Shown piece after piece: positions 1 to 7,153 of a stretch of 10,720 nucleotides of DNA. Below the pieces are notes generated by a model that was not told the DNA's origin, made no database searches, and worked only from the letters and a program-made list of their open reading frames with translations. The DNA is from Haplosporangium gracile (Eukaryota > Mortierellomycota > Mortierellomycetes > Mortierellales > Mortierellaceae): NCBI GenBank assembly GCA_015499985.1, contig JAAAUF010000598.1, positions 15,495 to 26,214 on the forward strand. Direction: 5' to 3'. The translations under genes were made by a program, and so were the position numbers. Numbering within the stretch: position 1 is the first letter of the stretch; each line of letters begins with the position of its first letter.

Positions 1-20
1 TTTTTTTTTTTTTTTTTTTT
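1..20. repeat. Poly-T run at window edge
   Basis: Twenty consecutive T residues open the window. They lie just upstream of a TAG acceptor at 31-33, so they can serve as the polypyrimidine tract of an aldo/keto reductase intron. They could equally mark a contig edge or a homopolymer assembly problem. Confidence 0.6.
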
Positions 21-33
21 GGGTGTCTGATAG

Positions 34-1340
34 GGGTTTGGAAGCAACAAGGAGGCATGCAAGAAGATCTTTGACAGCTATCACGAGAAGGGCGGCAATT
101 TTTACGACACAGGTGCGACAGCAACGTTCAACTTTGCTTACAGCTGCAAGGTCCGGAAAAAGGTTGCTAACTCGTTCTACTATGTTTCATCATTTTGTTC
201 GTAGCCAACATTTACACCAATGGTGACTCGGAGCGCTTCTTGGGCGAGTACATGGCGGACAAGAGGAGCGAGTGTGTCATTGCGACAAAGTATACCATCA
301 ACCCTTCATCTACCGAGGCCTTGGCTGGTCGTATTTCCCATCCCAACCCTAACGCAGGTATTTGGCAGATCATGAAGAAACCACCACTTTTTTCAGAGCA
401 ATAGAGAAAGAAGAAAAAAGCGTCCAGCTCGTTAACTACTTTGATCAATTTGGACGTTTGATAGGCGGAAACCATAGGAAGAACTTGGTCGAGTCGTTGG
501 ATGCCAGTTTGAAGCGATTGGGAACAGGATATGTCGACATTCTGTATGTGCATTTGTGGGAATACAGGACTCCTGTGCGTGAAGTCATGCGAGCATTGGA
601 CGACACTGTCCGATCTGGCAAGGCCCTGTATGTGGCTGTCAGCGATACCCCCAGCTGGGTCGTCTCCTGTAAGTGAATGACTTGAAGTTTTCGTTGGAGA
701 AAAGATAACAAAACAACAAAAAGTTCTTTTCTGATCAATATTATGTCTAATATGAATAGCGGCAAACACAATGGCGGAGCTGCGTGGATTGACGCCCTTT
801 ATTGGATTTCAAACCCGTTATAACCTACTCAACCGGTCTCTCGAATCCGACATCCAACCCATGTCTGCCGAACACGGTCTCGGCATCGTCCCCTGGTCCA
901 TTCTCGCCGAGGGCTTCCTGTCAGGAAAACACACCAAGGAACAGGCGACAAAAATTGAAAGCAAGCGCAAGGGCCAGGTCCAGACACACTTCAAACGACC
1001 CGAGAACTGGAAGATCCTGGAGGAGGTCAAGGCGATTGCTAAAGAATGCAACAGGACCCCGGCCCAGGTGGCTGTCAACTGGACGCTTCAGAAGCCTGGT
1101 ATCACTTCGCCCTTGGTCGGTGTCCGGACCTTGGAGCAATTGGATGATAATCTGGGTGCGCTGGAGTTTACGCTCTCTCCTGAGCAGATGGCGAGATTAG
1201 ACAGGGTGAGCAACCCAAAGGAGTGGCCGTTCCCGCAGGATGTTGTGCGTAATTTGGAGAGGTTTACGGGGGTTGGGATTGAGATTGAGATGCCAGAGAG
1301 GTATAAGGCTGTCCAGGGTCTGCGTACTAGCAAGATCTGA
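34..1340 (+). CDS. Aldo/keto reductase, aryl-alcohol dehydrogenase/norsolorinic acid reductase type (5' partial)
   Basis: Spliced gene whose visible exons are 34-112, 205-357, 465-668 and 760-1340 (TGA 1338-1340). The three introns of 92, 107 and 91 nt are all GT-AG, and the joins keep frame (1017 nt, 338 aa plus stop). The reading frame is closed by a TAG at 31-33, which fits the acceptor of a further upstream intron. Against a usual length near 380 aa, roughly 40 N-terminal residues are outside the window. In visible numbering the catalytic tetrad of the superfamily is present: Asp25 (NFYDTA), Tyr30 (NIY), Lys55 (ATK) and His107 (YVH). The middle segment GGNHRKNL, the WVVS-ANT stretch after the third intron and the C-terminal block around SPLVGVRTLEQL are typical of the AKR9/YakC-like group. 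Members reduce aldehydes or ketones with NADPH in the cytosol, and the substrate cannot be told from sequence. The first intron has a good branch point, GCTAAC, near 166-171. The family is clear and the substrate is not. Confidence 0.93.
113..204 (+). other. Aldo/keto reductase intron
   Basis: Donor GTGCGA at 113 and acceptor TAG at 202-204, with a CTAAC branch site about 35 nt before the acceptor. Removal joins NFYDT to ANIYTNG and so restores the catalytic Asp/Tyr region. The other two introns of this gene are 358-464 (GTATTT...TAG) and 669-759 (GTAAGT...TAG). Confidence 0.9.
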
Positions 1341-1628
1341 GCCGAGCTGTTGCAGAGGATAAATAAATAGCAATCGCAATTGCTTGTGTTCGTGTTATGT
1401 TTCCTTGCATGGCAGTTGGGCGATGTTTGACCCCGATCGCCTCATTTTTGGACGACACGTACAAATTTCGGCCATCCTGCTTGTGAACGTAGAATCGAGA
1501 TTCATTCTCTGCCTATTAACATAAACTTTTATCTCTTCTTTCTTCCCTTCTTTTCCCTCTCCTCTCATCCTCTCTCTCTCTCTCTCTCACCTTCTTCTCC
1601 CTCCCCCTCACAGACATCCTAATCAACA
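1341..1628 (+). promoter_or_regulatory. Intergenic region and CT-rich leader of cytochrome b5
   Basis: This 288-nt stretch holds the 3' flank of the aldo/keto reductase and the promoter/leader of cytochrome b5. From about 1530 to 1615 the plus strand is strongly pyrimidine-rich and includes a CT dinucleotide run at 1570-1588. Such tracts are common just before transcription or translation starts of well-expressed fungal genes. CTCACAG at 1607-1613, shortly before the ATG, could also be the acceptor of a leader intron, but nothing proves it. I see no clear TATA box. Confidence 0.55.
1362..1367 (+). terminator. Candidate poly(A) signal of the aldo/keto reductase
   Basis: A canonical AATAAA hexamer 22 nt after the stop codon, inside GATAAATAAATAG. 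Its position is right for fungal 3'-end formation, though the cleavage site is not determined. Confidence 0.55.
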
Positions 1629-3687
1629 ATGTCCGTCAAGACCTTCACCACCGCCGACTTGGCCGCACACACCTCCAAGAACAGCCTCTATCTCGCCGTC
1701 GGAGGCAAGGTCTACGACTGTACCGACTTCATCGACGAGGTACCTTTTCTTGCTTCCTTACTGCTCACCTCTTTTCTTTTTTCTCATATGAACGAAGGGT
1801 GGGGTATGTGCCTGATGTGTTGGACAATGCCTGGTTCATCTTTGAGGCGCCGACCCACCCTTTGGATCTCGGATTTTTGCTTCGGAAAAAAAGTCGACAA
1901 CAAAAACAACAGCAACAACTTCAGTTAAGATGGAAGATGATGAAGTAAAACAGACTACTCGGCACAACTACAACTACAATCACTACTTCGCAAATGAGGT
2001 TTGTGCCCTCAGGAACCGCCATCGACAGACAGCTCTCATCTGCTCCGACCATATTTTTTTTGTCATCTCGGAATACTCTTCGACCCACTCACTCACTCAC
2101 CTTACGTGGTGAACTGACAAACAACTCCAAATGACTATCAATTAACATAAAAATAATAACTTACTGTCTCTTCCTCCCTTCTTTCAATAATAATATAGCA
2201 TCCCGGTGGAGAGGAGGTCCTTATTGATGAGGCCGGCAAGGATGCCACCGAGTCCTTCGAGGATGTCGGACACTCGGATGAGGCCCGCGAGATCATGTAC
2301 AAGATGTATGTCGGCGAGTACCATGCCGATGTAAGTATTAGCCAACCGCTTCCCACTCCCATTTGTCTTTTTACGCATCGAACAACAACAAACACAACAA
2401 CGTCCTTGGGGAGGGCGGATCATGGACCACTATCTTATCCACATCACAAGCCAATGTCCTCTTGTTTTCGGCTCAACTGAGGCCATTGCGTTCCTTGGAT
2501 CCGATAACCTGTTTGGGACGAACAAAGACAACGCACTGACTGGGCTGATGCTGATAATAACAAACACTCTTTCTTCCAATGGCAAATAGGGCTCTGCCAA
2601 GAAGCCTCAGTCTGCCTCCTCCACGACCCCCAAGCCCATCCCCGCTGGCGAGAGCGCCGACTCTGGAAGGTTGGTTTCCTGGGTCAAAAGCTGGTTCTAA
2701 AGACACCCAATCCTACGTATATCATATACACTCGGACCTGCAAGAGTAATGGGAAGGAGTGAGGCACGGAGAGAAAGTGTGTGTGGAGTGGGAGTGGAAC
2801 GGGAGAGAGGCAATCCGGACACGGCGAAAGCAAAGAAAGGACAATCAACAACAGTTTTCGACACGGCGATAAAATCACTGACTGTTACAGCTCTACACCA
2901 TCATCACCAACCATCCATCCACTCCCTTTCCCTTTCACTCCCTATCCTCCTTTTTGTTTGCGTCAACGAGCGGAACCCTTTTGCACCATCGATCATCCCC
3001 CTCCCCACTCATTTTTTTTCATAATCGTAGACTTTTGCATTTTATTTTTGGAGACGACCCAAAGAAAAGAATGGTCGCTAAACCCTCGCACAGATCATAA
3101 AGACGAAAAAAGCATATTACCCATTGTACTTCACTGGTTTGAGGAGAGTGAAAGAGAACAAAGGCGAACGAGCACAACAGACAAATGGCGTATGCAACCG
3201 ATTTGTACAAGGATGTTTTTCAGGACCAAAAGGTGGGGGATAGTGTGAAGAGGAGGACACCTGGGCTAAAAATGGAAACGATTGGCGTTTGTCAGCGGGT
3301 ATCCCTTTCATCCCCCATCACCACTTCTGTCACTCTTACCACCTCTACCATGGCTACCTACCTTCGAGCAGCGTCTTTAAGCTGTGCAATTTTCACTTTA
3401 CTGACCGCAATCCTTCCTTCTTCTATTTCTTTTTTTGCTTCGCAATCGCATCCATATCCCGGCAATGTATCATACAATACTGCCGCTCATCTGATTTTCT
3501 CTAACGAATTCTGAATCACGCCACTATTTCCGTCTCGTACATTCCTGCCGCTGCCGTTTTCCTACCGCTTTTTCCTACCGGGGGTTTTTTTATGTCATTT
3601 CCTGTCAATGACTAAAAATGCAGCCGCACATACCTTGTTGCTTTGGCTGTTGTTGCCGGTGGTCTCCTCTGGAAGTTCTTGCTGTAA
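1629..3687 (+). CDS. CYB5: Cytochrome b5, tail-anchored form (four exons)
   Basis: Small heme protein that passes electrons to fatty-acid desaturases, sterol enzymes and P450s on the cytosolic face of the ER. Exons 1629-1739, 2199-2330, 2590-2669 and 3624-3687 join to 387 nt, 128 aa plus stop (TAA 3685-3687), the usual length for microsomal b5. Exon 2 starts exactly at the heme motif HPGG. The two axial ligands are His38 (HPGG) and His62 (VGHSDEAR). Residues 1-81 form the b5 fold and about 82-110 a Pro/Ser/Lys linker. The last 18 residues, [18 protein letters not shown], are a C-terminal membrane anchor. The exon 3/exon 4 junction falls inside a codon (AG|C, Ser) and the phases match. Introns are 459, 259 and 954 nt, long for so small a gene. 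A poly(A) hexamer lies 103 nt beyond the stop. The ATG at 1629 is in an AACAATG context, with no upstream in-frame extension needed. If intron 3 is kept, a stop at 2698-2700 gives an anchorless form (separate entry). Confidence 0.93.
1740..2198 (+). other. Cytochrome b5 intron 1
   Basis: Phase-0 intron with GTACCT at 1740 and TATAG ending at 2198. It separates residue Glu37 from the heme motif HPGG. At 459 nt it is longer than the roughly 100-nt introns of the neighbouring reductase gene. It contains a short CTCA tandem (about 2085-2100) and no coding sequence that I recognise. Confidence 0.9.
2331..2589 (+). other. Cytochrome b5 intron 2
   Basis: Phase-0 intron with the ideal donor GTAAGT at 2331 and AAATAG ending at 2589. 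TGCTGATAA about 40 nt before the acceptor can serve as branch site. It marks the boundary between the heme fold and the linker. Confidence 0.88.
2590..2700 (+). CDS. CYB5: Cytochrome b5 exon 3 read through to an alternative stop (anchorless isoform)
   Basis: Exon 3 encodes the linker (GSAKKPQ onward). If the donor at 2670 (AAG|GTTGGT) is not used, the frame continues for ten more codons, [10 protein letters not shown], to TAA at 2698-2700. The protein is then 117 aa, with a complete heme domain and no transmembrane segment. Residues downstream of the donor are aromatic and amphipathic but far too short to span a membrane. A GATAAA hexamer at 2868-2873 could end such a transcript. Both forms are read directly from the sequence, but whether the retained form is made is inference. 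Confidence 0.55.
   Translation, partial: GSAKKPQSASSTTPKPIPAGESADSGRLVSWVKSWF
2670..3623 (+). other. Cytochrome b5 intron 3, long terminal intron
   Basis: This 954-nt interval is bounded by GTTGGT at 2670 and ATGCAG ending at 3623. A good branch-site candidate, TGACTAAA, sits just before the acceptor (3609-3616). Its removal joins the linker to the membrane anchor in frame. It is pyrimidine-rich around 2890-3030 and 3400-3460, and carries a direct repeat near its 3' end. Short open frames inside it look like chance products of simple sequence. Confidence 0.8.
3570..3580 (+). repeat. Second copy of an 11-nt direct repeat before the anchor exon
   Basis: TTTTCCTACCG occurs at 3557-3567 and again at 3570-3580, 43-67 nt upstream of the anchor-exon acceptor, followed by GGGGG and a T run. 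The position suits a splicing regulatory or polypyrimidine element, but a chance duplication is equally possible. Confidence 0.5.
3624..3687 (+). other. CYB5: Cytochrome b5 terminal exon encoding the membrane anchor
   Basis: The 64-nt exon completes a Ser codon and then encodes [20 protein letters not shown] and TAA. This is a hydrophobic run preceded by Arg and ending with Lys plus a few hydrophobic residues, the usual pattern of a b5 tail anchor inserted post-translationally into the ER membrane. It has no in-frame ATG of its own, so an ORF scan starting from methionine cannot show it. Confidence 0.85.
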
Positions 3688-4026
3688 AGAGAACATTTTT
3701 TTTCTTTTTTCCATTTCTTTTTTTTTCTTCTCTACCCCACTTTACACTTACGTATCTATTAGAGCTATCATATTCGAACACAGTAACAAAATAAAAAACA
3801 GAACATAAGTTCATAATCGCTGAAAGTGTATGTGCACATGTTTGAAAATGATGACAACAGGCGAGTCGTATCTTTATAGAAAACCTGTTAAATTCTTGGT
3901 TCTTTTGAAGTGTTGTGTTGGTACAGGTCTGTATTTTTTTTTTTTTAATTGAAAGAAAAAAATGGAAGCAGGGAAAGCAATGATGAAGGTGTTTTTGGAG
4001 TTTATGAATGCGGATGTGAAAGAGGA
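3688..4026. other. Convergent 3' intergenic region between cytochrome b5 and NOX
   Basis: This 339-nt AT-rich region holds the 3' untranslated ends of two genes that point toward each other. It contains T-rich tracts at about 3698-3727 and a 13-T run at 3934-3946. I see no third gene, and no clear AATAAA for the minus-strand NOX transcript. Confidence 0.6.
3790..3795 (+). terminator. Candidate poly(A) signal of full-length cytochrome b5
   Basis: An AATAAA hexamer in an A-rich stretch, 103 nt after the stop of the anchor exon. It supports a transcript that runs through exon 4. Confidence 0.5.
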
Positions 4027-5694
4027 TTAGAAGTGCTCCTTACGGAAGGAGAACTTGACACCGTTCTTACTCTGCAATCTCGACTCCTTCCTCAATGACT
4101 TGGCCATAGCTCCGGGCCCACAAAAGAAAACCGCCACATCAACCATCAACTCTTGCGTCGCGCCCGGCATATATGTCCCATTCGTAATCCCCTGTCTCAA
4201 CTCCGAGAAAATGGCTCCGAAATTGGGACGGCCAAAGTTGGTCAGTGCCCTCAATCCCGTAATAGTGTCGCCTCCCGAGAAATCGTCGTTCATATGAAGG
4301 GCAATGTTGTGGTGTTGGTCGGGTTTCATGACGGCGGTGCAGTAGATGTGGATCTTGAGTTGGACGTTGAGCATGGACCCCTCGATGGTGGCGAGGAGGG
4401 ATTGGAACCATTTCAAGGAAGCCAGGTCGCGGCAGACCCAGTAGAATTCGATTCGTTTGGTCTTGAGCGACATGTTGTTGTTGGCGCGGTACCAGATGTC
4501 GCGGAGAATACTGGCAAAGGGGGTCACACCGATTCCCGAGCCGACTAAGACAACGATCTCGTGGTCAAAGACATCCTCTGTGGGGGCGCCGAAGGGACCA
4601 TCGATCCTGACCTCAGGCATACTGAATCCTGCGCGGACGTGGATCTCCTCTCCACGGTCGTTAATGAGTTCGGTCGATTTCTCGGCTTTCTTTGATGGTC
4701 CTCCGGCAGCTTGGCGTCCACGTCCACTATCGCCTCCACGGCCTTCCTTTTCGACACCCATCCTAGTTCCAAGCGCACGAGTCCAATCTCCCACCTGGCG
4801 AATATGAACCGAGACGTAATCCTCAAAGGGTGATGACGTGATCGTGAAAGGATGCCACTGATATTCTGAAAGATCCGGGATATTGACAAACATGTACTGG
4901 CCAGGCTTATACTTGAACGACGGCTTTTGGATTTGCAACTCGATAACTCCTGCGGGGTGCTGAATCGCTTTGACGAGTCGAGTCTCCAATCCGGCACGGT
5001 AGGCTCGGATACCCCGCTCGATGATGTAGAGGATATATCCAATCAGCAAGTACTTGTACGACTGGTATCCTCTACAGACACCGTCCTGGTCCTTGACAAT
5101 ACATCCGATTCCATGGAACATCAACGACCCGAGCATGACAAACGCCAAATGGTGGGTATACCAAAACGCCTCAAACGCCTTGTTTCTCTGAGTCTGCTTG
5201 GCGGTCGTGTACATCAAGACCATACACAGCAACATAATATGTCCCGTCACACCAGCAGGAGACTTGTACAACAACTCTCCTCCACTCATCGGGAACCCAG
5301 GATCGCCAGCCACATGTAACCTGTTCATCTTGAAGATGTTAACATAATGCGCGACCGCGTGGATGGTCGTACAGACGACGATTGAATAGGCCGTAATCTT
5401 GTGGAACCAGATATTCTCATCGACAGGAATGAGCTTGTTGAGGAAGGAAACGCGGAGGATACGGAGGATGTTTCGACAGACGGGGAGGAGGATGATGGAG
5501 CAATCCCAGATGAGACAGATACCACCTCCACGGGCGATCCAGAGAGAGTAGTTGAGAGGTTTGTTGAGGTTGATGAGGTTGGCGTCGTTCTTGACTCGGA
5601 GAACTCCAAAGATGAAGAGGATGACGTGGAGGATGAACCAGATGATGAAGAAGACGTACCGACGGGTCGTCCACGTCTCTAGACCCTTGAACAT
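4027..5694 (-). CDS. nox: NADPH oxidase, gp91phox/fungal NOX catalytic subunit
   Basis: Complete intronless gene of 555 aa, close to the roughly 550 aa of fungal NoxA proteins. The enzyme moves electrons from cytosolic NADPH through FAD and two hemes across a membrane to O2, making superoxide used in differentiation signalling. About six hydrophobic segments are visible (roughly 13-31, 57-75, 98-120, 148-165, 180-200, 213-229). Heme ligands match the family spacing: His98 and His112 in helix 3, His181 and His194 in helix 5 (both 13-14 apart). The FAD site is HPFTITSSP at 281-289. The NADPH site is GSGIGVTPF at 385-393, followed by CGPG at 525-528 and a terminal aromatic (EHF). No EF-hands precede it, so it is not NoxC/NOX5-like. 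The WTTRR start aligns in length with known N-termini, so the first ATG is accepted. An odd Gly/Arg/Lys-rich insert lies at about 315-350. The family is certain. The NoxA versus NoxB assignment is not made, and it is probably Rac/NoxR-regulated, by family knowledge only. Confidence 0.96.
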   Translation of the reverse strand: MFKGLETWTTRRYVFFIIWFILHVILFIFGVLRVKNDANLINLNKPLNYSLWIARGGGICLIWDCSIILLPVCRNILRILRVSFLNKLIPVDENIWFHKITAYSIVVCTTIHAVAHYVNIFKMNRLHVAGDPGFPMSGGELLYKSPAGVTGHIMLLCMVLMYTTAKQTQRNKAFEAFWYTHHLAFVMLGSLMFHGIGCIVKDQDGVCRGYQSYKYLLIGYILYIIERGIRAYRAGLETRLVKAIQHPAGVIELQIQKPSFKYKPGQYMFVNIPDLSEYQWHPFTITSSPFEDYVSVHIRQVGDWTRALGTRMGVEKEGRGGDSGRGRQAAGGPSKKAEKSTELINDRGEEIHVRAGFSMPEVRIDGPFGAPTEDVFDHEIVVLVGSGIGVTPFASILRDIWYRANNNMSLKTKRIEFYWVCRDLASLKWFQSLLATIEGSMLNVQLKIHIYCTAVMKPDQHHNIALHMNDDFSGGDTITGLRALTNFGRPNFGAIFSELRQGITNGTYMPGATQELMVDVAVFFCGPGAMAKSLRKESRLQSKNGVKFSFRKEHF

Positions 5695-6050
5695 TCTTGA
5701 GGTGTGTTGTTTTTAGTGAAAGATAAGGATAAAGGGGAGAAGGGTAGGGTTGGGGTGCAGGGTATGTGGAGAACTGAGGAGAGAAGGGAGGGTAGTCGTT
5801 ATAGAGGAAAAGTAAGGGCGAAGTAGGTGTAACTATGGAATAAAAAAAGAAAAGGAGGGGAGTATGTACAATCACTGGGTATGAGAAGGAGAAAGAGTGG
5901 AGAAGGGAGGAGAAAAGAAGAGATGAGATATGAAATGAAGAAAGGAGGAGCGAGGGATGAGGGATGAGGGTGAGGGATGAGGGATGAGAAGAAAGAAAAG
6001 AAGATGAAAGAGTAGAGAGATGTGACGAGCAAAGAAAAAGGGAAAAGGAA
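5695..6050 (-). promoter_or_regulatory. Pyrimidine-rich leader/promoter region of NOX
   Basis: For about 350 nt upstream of the NOX start the coding (minus) strand is dominated by C and T, seen on the plus strand as GGAGAAGGGAG-type sequence. This resembles the CT tract before cytochrome b5 but is much longer. It probably contains the 5' leader. No clear TATA or CCAAT element was identified. An open frame across it is compositional and was not called as a gene. Confidence 0.5.
5952..5986. repeat. GAGGGAT heptamer tandem in the NOX leader
   Basis: Five consecutive units of GAGGGAT, the third shortened to GAGGGT. On the NOX coding strand this reads as ATCCCTC repeats inside the pyrimidine tract. 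Confidence 0.8.
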
Positions 6051-6337
6051 GCGTTCGTCTCTGTTTCTCCTCTCCTTCCCCTTTCCCCTTCTCTCGACAC
6101 CAACCAACGGACAGAACAGAGCAAACGGGCGCAAATCATTTGTCTGGACTCTTTTCCTCTTTCTTCTCCTCCTCCTCCTCCTTCTCCAGTTGGTTCATAT
6201 GGAAAGGATCAAAATTCAGGCACAGACAAAAAAAAATTATTTATCCAATCAGTCGCCAATAAGAATAGAAATAGGGTATAGGGATTTGAATGGGCATGGG
6301 CTAAGACACTGCATGGACTGCATTTGCAGTAAGTAAT

Positions 6338-6340
<3 letters not shown>

Positions 6341-6368
<28 letters not shown>

Positions 6369-6369
6369 C
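6341..6369. repeat. AC dinucleotide microsatellite
   Basis: About fourteen AC units in an otherwise non-coding area. It is a likely length-polymorphic locus, with no function inferred. Confidence 0.95.
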
Positions 6370-6901
6370 AATAAAACGATCAATGAATCTCAAAACAGTT
6401 GCCCCTCTGTCCCTCTCTTGCTCTCTCTTCTCTCCTCGTTTCTTCTTTCTCTCGCCTTCATTCTTCATCTTCGACGACATTCACCCGCATAATAAGGAGT
6501 GCACAATCAATCAGCACAAAACAGGGAAAAACTTCCTCGTGAAGTATCCAAACATCTAAAAGAGGATATAGAACAAACTTTCTCCGAAGGACATCATCAA
6601 CAAGCAGGGGTGTGTCATCATTCCTCACACTAAAGAAAAGTAATCTAGACTTTTTTTTTTTTCCTTTATTCATCTGTTACGTATTCCATGCGAGAGAACA
6701 GCAACATAGCATGGCAAAAATACTCCTTGTGCACCCAACTATGATATCGTCAGCCTTCACACTAGTAACACTAACCAAGCCTAAACATGCTCTCTCCACA
6801 CTCTTATCACATAATAAACACACAACGTTAATCTCCTTCCTCTCGCTCTCTCTCTCTTACCGCTCTCATTCTCATCGTTCGCTCTCAGAAAATAGATTAT
6901 T

Positions 6902-6907
6902 TTTATT
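6902..6907 (-). terminator. Candidate poly(A) signal of the gene ending at 7154
   Basis: TTTATT on the plus strand is AATAAA on the minus strand, about 247 nt beyond the stop codon. A second copy lies at 6665-6670. The nearer one is favoured, without proof. Confidence 0.35.
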
Positions 6908-7153
6908 ACACTGCAACCAACATCAACAAAAAAATCTTCTCATTCCCTTCTCTTCACCACTCCAGCTCGCCTTCCTTCCCTCCACCCCAAATTGGTCTGC
7001 TCTCTGTGCATTCGGAAAATAGTATCGGCTCTCCCTCTCACTCTCTCTCGCTCAGTATCTCTAAAAACTCTCCCGCCAATCCTTCTATATCTCTCAATCA
7101 TCCCACGGTCTGTTAACCGCCCAACTAGTGGCAGCAATCAAGAACCACCCAAT

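Larger units (their letters stand above)
6051..7153. other. Non-coding interval with pyrimidine tracts and microsatellites
   Basis: About 1.1 kb with no frame that looks coding. Short open frames here are rich in Ser, Leu and Phe because the plus strand is pyrimidine-rich (about 6055-6190, 6395-6475, 6830-6880, 6955-7080). It includes a CTC trinucleotide run at 6166-6183 and the AC repeat listed separately. The right-hand part must contain the 3' untranslated region of the minus-strand gene ending at 7154. No tRNA or other RNA gene was recognised. Confidence 0.55.

Noticed and set aside
1629..1928. Unspliced 99-aa frame starting at the cytochrome b5 ATG
   Set aside because: Only the first 37 codons match b5. 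The rest is intron sequence beyond a clear GTACCT donor, and the HPGG exon follows at 2199.
3185..3514. Open frames of 109 and 71 codons inside the last b5 intron
   Set aside because: They are simple Ser/Thr/Pro-rich sequence without a recognisable motif and lie inside an intron that is needed to join linker and anchor in phase.
5952..5986. Regular repeats considered as a CRISPR-like array
   Set aside because: Units are contiguous seven-base repeats without spacers, in a eukaryotic sequence.
5417..6139. 240-codon minus-strand frame spanning the NOX leader and N-terminus
   Set aside because: It is out of frame with NOX and its Ser/Leu/Phe/Pro content follows from the pyrimidine tract, with no start or domain evidence.
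6458..6673. 71-codon minus-strand frame
   Set aside because: It has no motif, no supporting splice partners, and starts inside an A/T homopolymer region.
6612..7022. 136-codon plus-strand frame in the 6.1-7.1 kb interval
   Set aside because: Mostly CT-repeat translation (Ser/Leu/Phe), with no conserved-looking segment.
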